A DNA stretch of 58,850 bases from Candidatus Poribacteria bacterium (lineage in GTDB: Bacteria > Poribacteria > WGA-4E > GCA-2687025): assembly GCA_026004875.1 (NCBI GenBank), contig BPJZ01000019.1, positions 1 through 58,850 of the forward strand, read 5' to 3'. Below the pieces are notes generated by a model. It saw only the letters and a list, made by a program, of their open reading frames with translations. It was not told where the DNA came from and made no database searches. How positions within the stretch are numbered: position 1 is the stretch's first letter; each line of letters opens with the position of its first letter. Below are positions 1 through 9,394 of this stretch, piece after piece. The translations under genes and the position numbers were made by a program.

Positions 1-1
1 G

Positions 2-109
2 GCGCGATGGGTTCGGCGCCGATTTCCGGGCGTTGGGGGTTATGCACAGCTTTATCTTTACCACGCCGCGCGGCACGGCGTTCTGCTGGATCGAGCCAAG
101 TTGGTGTGA
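2..109 (+). CDS. possible 3' end of an upstream gene (partial)
   Basis: Frame 2 is open from the window edge to a TGA at 107-109, just where the ribosome binding site of the next gene begins, which is the usual layout for the tail of an upstream gene. Frame 3 is also open over the same stretch and reads plausibly, so the true frame cannot be decided from about 35 codons. No domain is recognisable. Confidence 0.25.
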   Translation, partial: ARWVRRRFPGVGGYAQLYLYHAARHGVLLDRAKLV

Positions 110-123
110 GGAGGTGGGCCCCG

Positions 124-426
124 ATGGGGGATGTGGGCGTCGAGCCGTTAGAGGAGCTCTGGAAGCAGGTTGAAGCGCGGGTTCGGCGGATGAGCGCTCG
201 GGTCGCTGAGCTTCAACGAGCCATCCAGGAGTTAGAGGCCGAGCGGGAACGACTGCTTCAGGAACAGGAGGCCCTCGCCGAACAGAACCGGGAGCTCCAA
301 GCACAGATCGAGCGGCTCTGGTATCTGGAAAAGGAGAACGAGGAGATCATGCGTCGGCATCAGACGCTCACCGAGCACGTCCACAAGCTGTTGGCTCACC
401 TCAAAGGCGAAGTGGATCAGGAGTAG
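124..426 (+). CDS. small coiled-coil protein
   Basis: A 100-residue protein that is almost entirely a predicted alpha-helical coiled coil. From about residue 8 to 80 it shows heptad-like Leu/Ile spacing in a Glu/Arg/Gln-rich background, with no transmembrane segment or signal peptide. The ATG at 124 is chosen because a GAGGAGGTG Shine-Dalgarno lies about 8 bases upstream; the longer in-frame extension back to position 7 has no such site. The size and composition recall ZapB-like or DUF904-like cytoplasmic coiled coils, but there is no specific motif, so the function is unknown. The stop is 4 bases before the GTG of the uxaA-like gene, so the two are probably co-transcribed. Confidence 0.7.
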   Translation: MGDVGVEPLEELWKQVEARVRRMSARVAELQRAIQELEAERERLLQEQEALAEQNRELQAQIERLWYLEKENEEIMRRHQTLTEHVHKLLAHLKGEVDQE

Positions 427-430
427 TCCC

Positions 431-1978
431 GTGAGCACGGTTCCGCTGAACGAGAAGGCCCTTATCCTCCGCCCTGGCGACGATGTGGCCGTCGCTCGGG
501 AACCGCTGGAGGAGATCGTTCTGGAGACGCCGAAAGGGGAGCAAATTCCCGTTCGGGGAGCGATTCCGATGGGCCACAAGGTGGCCCTTCGGCCGATCCG
601 ACAGGGGGAGCCGGTCCGAAAGTTACGGCCAGATCATCGGCTTTGCGACGGCGGAGATCGCCCCGGGAGAACATGTGCACGTGCACAACCTCGGCGTCCA
701 GGCCTTCGAGCGGAACTACCGGTTTTGCGAGGACGCCGTCGAGCCGGAGTACTACCCGCCGGAGCAGATGCGATACTTCATGGGCTACGAGCGGCCGGAC
801 GGGCGGGTCGGGACGCGCAACTATCTGCTCGTGATCTCAACGGTCAACTGTTCGGCTAGCGTCTCCAGCTACGTTGCCCGGCGCTTTGAAGGGGTGAGCC
901 GGGACTATCCCAACGTGGACGGCGTAATGGCGATCACCCATAAGGGGGGCTGCGGCGTCGCCCTGGGATCGGAGGACTACTTCCAGCTCCAGCGGACGTT
1001 GGCGGGGTTTGCTAAGCATCCTAACGTCTTTGGATATGTGATCATCGGCCTAGGCTGCGAGGTGAATCAGACTCAGGACCTGATCGTCAACGAGTCGCTT
1101 GGACGGATAACGACCATAGACCGGCCTCCGAAGGTGATCACCATCCAGGGAGCGGGGGGCACCCAAGCTGCCGTTGAGATGGGCGTTCAGGCGGTCGCCG
1201 AGATGCTCCTTGGGCGAACGCCTGCCGAAGGACGAAACAGCCGCTCTCCAAGCTGATCGTCGGTGCGGAGTGCGGTGGTTCCGACGCGCTCTCTGGGATT
1301 ACGGCCAACCCGGCGATCGGCGTCTGTGGGGATGAGATCGTCAAGTACGGCGGAACCCACTGCATCTCTGAGACCCCGGAGATGTACGGCGCCGAGCACC
1401 TGCTCACTGCGCGGGCCGTCAGCCGAAAGGTGGCCGAGCAGCTCTTGGAGCGGATCCGCTGGTGGGAGTGGTACACCGGCGTCTTCGGCGCGGAGATCAA
1501 CAACAATCCAGCGCCGGGCAACAAGGAGGGCGGGCTGACGACGATCTTCGAAAAGTCGCTTGGGGCGATCTCCAAAGGGGGAACGACCCCTCTCCGAGCC
1601 GTCTATCGCTACGCCGAGCGAATTCGGGAGAAGGGATTCGTCGTCATGGACACCCCCGGCTACGATCCGGTCTCGGTGACCGGCATGGCGGCCGGCGGGG
1701 CCAACATCATTCTGTTTTCAACCGGCCGTGGGAGCGTCTTTGGCTTCAAGCCGGTGCCCTCGATCAAGATCGCAACGAACACGCCCCTTTATCGGCGGAT
1801 GCCTGACGACATGGACATCAACGCCGGGGTGATCATGGAGGGGGTCTCCGTTCGAGAGGTGGGGCTTCAGATCCTTGAGGAGGTGATCGCGGTCGCCTCC
1901 GGCAAGCGGAGCAAAAGCGAGTTGGCCGGCGTGGGGGAGCAGGAGTTCAATCCCTGGGTCCTGGGCCCTGTGCTATGA
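431..1978 (+). CDS. uxaA: UxaA-family altronate dehydratase (two frameshifts)
   Basis: UxaA-family enzymes dehydrate sugar acids (altronate to 2-keto-3-deoxygluconate; relatives act on galactarate or sulfolactate). The GTG start gives an N-terminal SAF-type domain of about 65 residues with GHKVALRPI. The frame then changes near 613-624 (an extra T in a TT pair explains it) into a core with GRVGTRNYL and THKGGCG. It changes back between about 1225 and 1240, restoring VGAECGGSD, SGITANPAIG and GNKEGGLTTIFEKSLG. These motifs and the combined length of about 515 residues are those of full-length UxaA, so the gene looks complete apart from the two single-base shifts. The exact substrate cannot be assigned. 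It sits directly upstream of a class I aldolase and may form a sugar-acid or glycolytic unit with it. Confidence 0.85.
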
Positions 1979-2027
1979 TCTGAGGGGAGGGAACAGCTTC
2001 CTCCAGTACTCAGGAAGGAGCCAGGCG

Positions 2028-2958
2028 ATGCCCAAGCCGGTCAAGCGAATTCTTGCCAACTATCCTGACCTGACGGACGCCCAGCGGCGAAACTTCAAGT
2101 GGATTGCCAACTACGGCAGAATCGGCGGAACGGGAAAGTTCGTGATTCTGCCGGTCGATCAGGGTTTCGAGCACGGCCCAGCGCGGAGCTTTCAGCCCAA
2201 TCCGGAAGGGTACGATCCTCTGTATCACGCGCGGTTAGCGGTGGAGGCGGGCTGCAACGCCTACGCCGCCCCGCTGGGGCAGCTTGAGGCGGTCGCCGAT
2301 TACATCCGTCAGAACGAGCTGCCGACGATCTTGAAGGTGAACAACCACGATCTGATGATGCCGGACGCCGCCGACCCTCATCCGGCGGTGACTTCCTGGG
2401 TAGACGACGCAGTTCGGTTGGGCTGCGCCGCCGTTGGGTTTACTCTTTACCCGGGCTCGGCTCACGCTCGGAGCAGTACGAACAGGTTCGGGAGCTGGTG
2501 CGTGACGCGCGCAAGGCCGGACTGCTGGTGGTCTTATGGGCTACCCGCGTGGGAGCGGCCTTCCCAACAAAGAGGCCGAAACGGCGGTGGACGTGGTCTC
2601 CTATGCGGTCCACATCGCCTGTCAGCTCGGGGCTCACCTGATCAAGTGCAAACCCCCGACCCATCCGCCGGCCCTGCCGATGCATCTGGAGCGTGGGACC
2701 TACGACGGCGTTCCGACGGCGACGCTCGCCGATCGGGTGCGGTTGGTCCTCCAGGCGGCCTTTGGGGGCAAGCGGGTGGTAATCCACTCCGGTGGCGAAG
2801 CTAAGGACACCGAGTCGGTCCTGAAGGAGGTGCGTCAGTTGAAGGCGGGCGGCTCCTTTGGCTCGATCGTCGGAAGGAACGCCTTTCAGCGGCCCTTTGA
2901 AGAGGCGATCAAGCTCCTTCACGCAATCCAGGACATCTACGTCGAGGAGACGGCGTAG
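2028..2958 (+). CDS. fbaB: class I fructose-bisphosphate aldolase, DhnA/FbaB type (two frameshifts)
   Basis: A cytoplasmic TIM-barrel Schiff-base aldolase that cleaves fructose-1,6-bisphosphate in glycolysis and condenses trioses in gluconeogenesis. The N-terminal part carries LPVDQGFEHGP, the hallmark of the archaeal-type/DhnA family. The C-terminal part has AHLIKCKPP, with the probable Schiff-base lysine, and the phosphate-binding end. Two single-base deletions, near 2478 and near 2535 (a missing G in TGG-GGC), move the reading from frame 3 to frame 2 to frame 1. Between them EQVRELVRDARKAG is read cleanly. Total length of about 310 residues is normal for the family. The ATG at 2028 is preceded by AGGAAGGAG. 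Together with the PPi-type phosphofructokinase at 12717-13940 it covers upper glycolysis. Confidence 0.88.
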
Positions 2959-3011
2959 AAAGGACTCCAAAGACGAGCCCACAAGCCGGACGGTTTCGAC
3001 CAAATCGCCTT

Positions 3012-3710
3012 GTGTCCCGAGTGGGAGCAGGGGTCTTGCTGCTCCTTTGGACGTTAGAAGGAGGGGGAGGCGTCTTTCGAGACGACTTCCTCTTTGGGGG
3101 CCTCCATCCGTGGTCGGTGCTCCTCCTGGATCCTCAGGTTGAAGCGTGGCGAATCGAGAGGGGTCAGGCGGTTGGAAGCGCCTGGGGCGAGGGGGTCTAT
3201 TCGATCCTCCTTCCCAAAGGGGGCCGGCTCTGGCGGGACTACCGGGTTTCCGTCCAAAACAAGAGGCCTGGACGTGAAGCCGGAGACCGGCTTTGGGGTC
3301 TCCCTTTACGATCAGGGAGAGGAGGGCGGGCGGTACCTTGTGCTCCTAAAGCCGGTTCAAAGCCTTCTTCTTGTCGTCCGAGCGTGGGGAGAGGTTTGGG
3401 AGTTCCGGAGCGTTTGGGTCCCGATGGAGCCGGATCGCTCCTATCGTCTGGAGGCGGTGGTCCGGTCGGAAGCGGTCTTCGATCGGCTTTGGGTAGAGCT
3501 GGACGGGTCGCCGATTGGCGAATTCCTGTTTCCCAGAGCCACTCGGCGAGGGGGCCGCTGGACTGGCCGTGACGGAGGGCAAAGCGGCGTTCGACTGGGC
3601 ACGGATCGAAGGGGAGACGGTCCCAGACTGGAGCCGAGGACCCCTCGATTTTGAGCGGAGAGGCTCTGTGGCGACCGTGTGGGCTGAGCTCAAAGAAAGC
3701 AAACGGTTAA
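3012..3710 (+). CDS. exported LamG/concanavalin-like protein (frameshifted)
   Basis: The GTG start opens a short hydrophobic signal-like segment (GVLLLLWTLEGGG), followed by about 190 residues with the pattern of a concanavalin-like/DUF1080-type beta-sandwich. There is a DDF opening, a GFGVSLYDQGEEGGRYLVLL strand pair, YRLEAVV, and the closing GLAVTEGKAAFDWARI. The reading runs through three frames, with shifts near 3270 and near 3535. The end is uncertain: one frame stops at 3654, the coding-like frame continues, and a stop at 3708-3710 is the last one before queF begins. Such domains bind or process carbohydrate, but no catalytic residue can be identified, so the role is open. Confidence 0.6.
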
Positions 3711-3730
3711 AACGACGGAGGGATGCAACG

Positions 3731-4124
3731 ATGCCTGTAGCGGAGGGAATGAAGCTGGCCTTTGAGTCGCCAGAGGCGATTCGACCGGAGCTGTTGGAGA
3801 CCTTCCCCTATGAGGGTGGTGGAGCAAGAGATACGGATCGAAACGGAGGAGTTCAGCGCCGTCTGTCCCTTCTCCGGCCTTCCCGACTACGGGAGGCTGA
3901 CTATTGTTTATGTTCCCTCGGACCGGTGCGTGGAGCTGAAATCGCTGAAGTACTATCTGCTGACCTATCGAAACGTGGGCATCTACCAGGAACACGCTCT
4001 TGACCGGATTCTTCGTGACCTGGTGGAGCTGCTTCGGCCCCGCCGGATGGTGGTCGAGTTGGACTATCACGTGCGCGGGGGAATTCACACCGTCTGTCGC
4101 GCGGAATACCGCCCGGAGGGCTAG
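3731..4124 (+). CDS. queF: NADPH-dependent 7-cyano-7-deazaguanine reductase QueF (one frameshift)
   Basis: QueF reduces preQ0 to preQ1 in queuosine synthesis, the only known enzymatic nitrile-to-amine reduction. The start at 3731 follows a GGAGGGATG-type ribosome site. MKLAFESPEAIRPELL is read in frame 2 and the remainder (EEFSAVCPFSGLPDYG onward) in frame 3 after a single-base shift near 3811-3815, in a GG-rich run. The catalytic Cys of VCPFSG and the Asp of LPDYG are present, as is the substrate-binding region LKSLKYYLLTYRNVGIYQEHA. About 131 residues corresponds to the short, unimodular QueF type. No other queuosine gene is adjacent. Confidence 0.92.
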
Positions 4125-4345
4125 TCTTGGCCTCTTGCTGGACGCCTTTTGGGACTGAATCGGCCCGATTCTCTTTGCCAACGTCTCACGCCCAAACCCC
4201 CTCCCTCAATGGGGTGAGAGGAAGAGGCCGGGCGAGGAAAATTCTGAGGGTCTCTCCTCGTCGGCTCCCCCTACTAGATGTTGGGGGTTGGGTCAGTACT
4301 TCTGATAACGCCTATTATGTTCCATTCTGAGGACGGCGCCCCGAC
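4125..4345 (+). other. intergenic stretch between queF and the pyr promoter
   Basis: About 220 bases with no convincing gene. A 67-codon open frame exists (4127-4330) but lacks a ribosome binding site and any recognisable sequence. A weak CCCC/GGGG inverted repeat near 4196-4225 could act as a terminator for queF but has no T-tract. No tRNA-like fold or riboswitch was recognised. Confidence 0.5.
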
Positions 4346-4374
4346 TTGACCCCCAAGCCCAGAGCGGATATCAT
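4346..4374 (+). promoter_or_regulatory. sigma70-type promoter of the pyrimidine operon
   Basis: TTGACC at 4346-4351 and TATCAT at 4369-4374 are separated by exactly 17 bases, a near-consensus vegetative promoter. The expected start near 4381 would begin the transcript about 12 bases before the PyrR-binding loop, which supports the assignment. Confidence 0.7.
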
Positions 4375-4391
4375 CCCTATCCGAACAGGTG

Positions 4392-4425
4392 CCCTTTTAA
4401 CCTGGTCCCGTGAGGCCGGAAAGGA
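4392..4425 (+). promoter_or_regulatory. PyrR-binding RNA element in the pyr leader
   Basis: The transcript contains a loop reading TCCCGTGAGG (4406-4415), an exact fit to the known PyrR target UCCNGNGAGG. It is closed by an upper stem CTGG/CCGG (4402-4405 with 4416-4419) and a lower stem CCTTT/AAAGG (4393-4397 with 4420-4424), with unpaired purines between, as in the Bacillus and mycobacterial elements. PyrR, encoded at 5136-5701, binds this structure when UMP is plentiful and lowers operon expression. It lies immediately after the predicted promoter and about 115 bases before the first gene. Confidence 0.85.
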
Positions 4426-4463
4426 CGCCGTCGGCAAATCTCCGTCTGTGCCAAGCACAGCCC

Positions 4464-4478
4464 GACGCCTTGGGCGTC
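4464..4478 (+). promoter_or_regulatory. small leader hairpin, candidate switching element
   Basis: GACGCC (4464-4469) and GGCGTC (4473-4478) form a perfect 6-bp stem with a 3-base loop. Its arms can instead pair upstream: CCGACG at 4462-4467 with CGTCGG at 4429-4434, or GGCGTC at 4473-4478 with GACGCC at 4424-4429. The latter overlaps the foot of the PyrR-binding stem. That mutually exclusive pairing is what an attenuator needs. There is no T-tract after it, so termination itself is not clear. Confidence 0.4.
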
Positions 4479-4497
4479 GTTGTCGATGCGACCTCTG

Positions 4498-4532
4498 GCC
4501 TCCGGACGTCGTCGTTTGACGCAGCCGGAGGC
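4498..4532 (+). promoter_or_regulatory. hairpin sequestering the ribosome binding site of the first pyr-operon gene
   Basis: GCCTCCGG (4498-4505) pairs perfectly with CCGGAGGC (4525-4532), and inside it CGTC/GACG (4510-4513 with 4518-4521) adds a second stem capped by GTTT. The 3' arm contains GGAGG (4527-4531), the Shine-Dalgarno for the ATG at 4541. Folding would therefore block ribosome entry. Coming just after the PyrR loop, this suggests translational control of the operon. Confidence 0.6.
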
Positions 4533-4540
4533 AGATTTGT

Positions 4541-5131
4541 ATGAGCCACGACCCGATCCGCTCCCTGTACGATCTGGCCTGGGAGCTTGGAGCGCTCAAG
4601 CGCCTTCCCCGCACCGGATGGGCCCTCCGCCGCGTTCCCGACCCCGAAAGCGTCGCCGACCACTGCTACCGGACGGCCTTCTTGGCGATGGTCCTGGCCG
4701 ACCTGGCCCGTCGGGACGGAGCGTCGGTGGACCCGGAAGAGGTGCTCCGGATGGCGTTGCTCCATGAGATCGCCGAAGCCCGCACGGGCGATCTCCCCGC
4801 CCCGGCGCAGGAGTACTTTCCCCCTCAAGCAAAACTGGAGGCCGAACGACGCGCCGCCGAGGCGCTGCTCGCCCCCCTGGGACCGCTGGGCGAACGGTAT
4901 CAGGCGCTCGTCAACGCCTATCTTGACGGGGAAAGCTTGGCAGCTCGACTGGTCCGCGCCGCAGACCTGGCCGAGATGCTCCTCCAGGCCGCCGAGTACG
5001 AGTCCGTCGGGGCCGACTCCCTTGGAGACTTCTGGGGGAACGCTGCCCCTCTGCTAAACCGCTGGGAAGACCTGCCAAGCGTCGCCGCCTTTCTCCGCGA
5101 ACTGTACCGCCGCCGAACAAGGGAGGAGTGA
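4541..5131 (+). CDS. HD-domain hydrolase, HDDC2/YfbR-like (probable 5'-nucleotidase)
   Basis: A 196-residue cytoplasmic protein of the HD phosphohydrolase superfamily, closest in appearance to YfbR/HDDC2 5'-deoxynucleotidases that dephosphorylate nucleoside monophosphates. It shows the metal-binding His of [11 protein letters not shown], the second-site motif [14 protein letters not shown] and a distal Asp in [16 protein letters not shown]. The HD dyad reads His-Glu rather than His-Asp, which is unusual. The ATG at 4541 has GGAGG 9 bases upstream, inside a leader hairpin. It is the first gene of the PyrR-controlled operon and ends 4 bases before pyrR, so a role in trimming pyrimidine nucleotides is likely but inferred only from position and family. 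Confidence 0.82.
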   Translation: MSHDPIRSLYDLAWELGALKRLPRTGWALRRVPDPESVADHCYRTAFLAMVLADLARRDGASVDPEEVLRMALLHEIAEARTGDLPAPAQEYFPPQAKLEAERRAAEALLAPLGPLGERYQALVNAYLDGESLAARLVRAADLAEMLLQAAEYESVGADSLGDFWGNAAPLLNRWEDLPSVAAFLRELYRRRTREE

Positions 5132-5135
5132 CCCT

Positions 5136-6988
<1,853 letters not shown>

Positions 6989-7011
<23 letters not shown>

Positions 7012-8165
7012 AGACGGTTCGGTCTACGTCGGGAAGGCCTTCGGAGCCACCGGCGAGACCGCCGGCGAGGTGGTCTTCAACACGAGCATGACCGGCTATC
7101 AAGAGGTGCTGACCGATCCCTCCTACGCCGGCCAGATCGTAACGATGACCTACCCGCTGATCGGGAACTACGGGATCGCAGCGGAGGACTTCGAGTCGCC
7201 CCGCCCTCAAGTGGCCGGGTTCGTCGTCCGGGAGCACTGCCGACGGGCCCCAGCAACTGGAGGGCTCAAGAGACGCTCGACGAGTTTTTTAGAGCGGCAC
7301 GGCATCCTTGGAATCGAAGGAGTGGATACCCGCGCCCTGACCCGACGGATTCGAGTCTGGGGAGCGATGCGGGGGGTCCTCTCCACCGAGTGCGACGACC
7401 CTGAGGAGCTGGTGCGCCGCGCCCGAGCCGTCCCGGCGATGGAAGGCCTCGATCTGGTCCAAAACGGTGACAACACGGGAGAGCTACCCCTTTAAACCGG
7501 ATCTAGAAACGCCTTTGGCCTGGATGAAAGGGGAGACGCTCCAAGCGGACGGCCAAGCGGTCCTAGACTTCTCCGCCCCTCAGATCAACGGCGACCGACG
7601 CTACTCGGTCGTCCTCATCGACTGCGGGTACAAACGAAACATCGCCCGACAGCTCTACTACCACGGCTGCGACGTGACCGTCGTCTCCGCCTTCACCCCT
7701 GCAGAGGAGATCCTCAAACAGAACCCGGACGGCGTCCTGCTCTCCAACGGACCCGGAGACCCTGCAGCGGTCACCTACGTCATCGAGACGATCCGCGGGC
7801 TCATCGGCAAAAAGCCGCTCTTTGGAATCTGTCTTGGCCACCAACTGCTAGCCCTAGCCCTGGGCGGAAGCACCTACAAGCTGAAGTTCGGACACCGGGG
7901 CGCCAACCAGCCGGTCAAGCGTCTGGAGACCGGTCAGGTGGAGATCACTTCTCAGAACCATGGGTTCTGTGTGGATATCGACTCACTAAAACATACAAAT
8001 GTTGAAGTGACTCATATCAATCTAAACGACAACACTGTTGAAGGGATTTCCCATAGAGACTACCCGGCGTTTTCGGTACAGTACCATCCAGAGGCCGCCC
8101 CGGGGCCTCATGACGCAACTTATCTGTTTCGAAAATTTGTGGAGATGATGCGCGATGCCTCCTAG
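6989..8165 (+). CDS. carA: carbamoyl-phosphate synthase small (glutaminase) subunit (frameshifted)
   Basis: CarA hydrolyses glutamine and passes ammonia to CarB for carbamoyl phosphate. The N-terminal domain ([36 protein letters not shown]) is followed by the class I amidotransferase domain with NGPGDP, the nucleophile Cys in FGICLGHQ and [11 protein letters not shown] main frameshift near 7460 (an extra C before AAAACGG) joins the halves. A compensating pair near 7240 and 7290 scrambles about 15 codons around the first TTTTTT run. The last 150 codons include an AT-rich patch at about 7971-8060. The stop at 8165 overlaps the next gene's ATG by 11 bases. Confidence 0.92.
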
Positions 8166-9381
8166 CTCCTCGGCAAAGCCGCGCCTTTCTCGAAACGTTG
8201 TCGCCCTCGGCTTTGTGAGCCTCCTGACGGACACAAGCACGGAGATCGTCTACCCGCTGCTTCCAGGATTTGTCCGAATTTTGGGCGCCGGTCCGGGCTT
8301 TCTCGGGGTGATCGAAGGGGTCGCCGAGACGACCGCAAGTCTGCTTCGGCTGGCCGCCGGATGGCTCTCCGACCGCCTCCGGCGCCGGAAGGCGATCGTG
8401 CTGCTGGGCTACGGCCTCTCCTCGTCGACCCGCCCGCTGATGGCGCTCGCGGCCGCCCCCTGGCACGTGCTCTTGGTCCGATTCCTCGACCGGGTGGGCA
8501 AGGGCCTTCGGGGCGCCCCGCGCGACGCGCTGATCGCCGACTCGACCGATCCGGCGCTCCGAGGACGAGCCTTCGGCTTCCACCGCGCCATGGACCACGC
8601 CGGCGCTGTAGCCGGCCCACTGATCGCCTTTCTGCTGTTGCAGACCCTCTTCCAGACCGAATCGCCCTCGGCCGGGCTCTATCGAGCCGTCTTCTGGGCA
8701 GCGGTCCTTCCGGCGGCGCTGGCCGTCCTGACGTTGGCGCTCTCCGTTCAGGAGGTCGTCCCGACCGTCCGGGCCCCGGGAGGGCCGACCCCTCTGCTAC
8801 GAGGGAAATGGCCGCGCGGCTTCCGTCCGTTTCTGGTGGCACTGATCCTGTTTACGCTGGGGAACTCCAGCGATGCCTTTCTCCTCTGGCGGGCGCAGGA
8901 CCTCGGAGTCGCGCCGGCGCTGATCCCCCTCCTCTGGGCTGCGCTCCACCTGGTCAAGAGCCTCTCCAGCACGCCGGGGAGTGGGCTTTCGGATCGAATC
9001 GGGCGACGGCCAACCCTTCTGATCGGCTGGACTCTGTACGGCTTGGTCTACCTTGGGTTTGCTTTCGCAGGGGCTGCCTGGCACGTCTGGGCGCTCTTTG
9101 CCCTCTACGGGCTCTACTTTGGGTTCTCCGAAGGAACCGAGAAGGCCTTCGTCGCCGACCTGGTTTCCCCCGACCTCCGGGCGCGCGCCTATGGATGGCA
9201 CGGGCTGGCCGTGGGGATGACGGCGCTCCCCTCCAGCGTGCTGATGGGATGGCTCTGGCAGACCGTTTCGGTTCAAGCCGCGTTTCTCTTTGGCGCCGGA
9301 TGCGCCCTGGCAGGGATGCTCCTGCTGGCCTGCTGGCCTTCGCTCCGCTCTCGGGAACCCGTTTTGACCGCCGAACCATAA
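8155..9381 (+). CDS. MFS transporter inside the pyr operon
   Basis: A 408-residue, intact inner-membrane transporter with about 12 hydrophobic segments. The motif-A-like loop after the second helix reads [12 protein letters not shown], and a related DRIGRRP occurs in the second half ([13 protein letters not shown]). The N-terminal [16 protein letters not shown] and [21 protein letters not shown] are characteristic of a bacterial MFS subgroup of unknown substrate. The ATG at 8155 overlaps the end of carA and the stop is 13 bases before carB, so it must be co-expressed with pyrimidine synthesis. A uracil, nucleoside or drug role cannot be read from the sequence. Confidence 0.85.
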   Translation: MPPSSSAKPRLSRNVVALGFVSLLTDTSTEIVYPLLPGFVRILGAGPGFLGVIEGVAETTASLLRLAAGWLSDRLRRRKAIVLLGYGLSSSTRPLMALAAAPWHVLLVRFLDRVGKGLRGAPRDALIADSTDPALRGRAFGFHRAMDHAGAVAGPLIAFLLLQTLFQTESPSAGLYRAVFWAAVLPAALAVLTLALSVQEVVPTVRAPGGPTPLLRGKWPRGFRPFLVALILFTLGNSSDAFLLWRAQDLGVAPALIPLLWAALHLVKSLSSTPGSGLSDRIGRRPTLLIGWTLYGLVYLGFAFAGAAWHVWALFALYGLYFGFSEGTEKAFVADLVSPDLRARAYGWHGLAVGMTALPSSVLMGWLWQTVSVQAAFLFGAGCALAGMLLLACWPSLRSREPVLTAEP

Positions 9382-9394
9382 GGAGCAATACGCT

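Noticed and set aside
431..1978. Treating the split genes (uxaA, fbaB, pyrC, carB, mutL and others) as pseudogenes or as separate short genes
   Set aside because: Motifs and family lengths are restored by one-base corrections, and so many core genes cannot all be dead; they are described as whole genes with probable sequence errors.
4127..4330. 67-codon open frame after queF
   Set aside because: No ribosome binding site, no recognisable sequence and it lies in a gap ending at a strong promoter; treated as noncoding.
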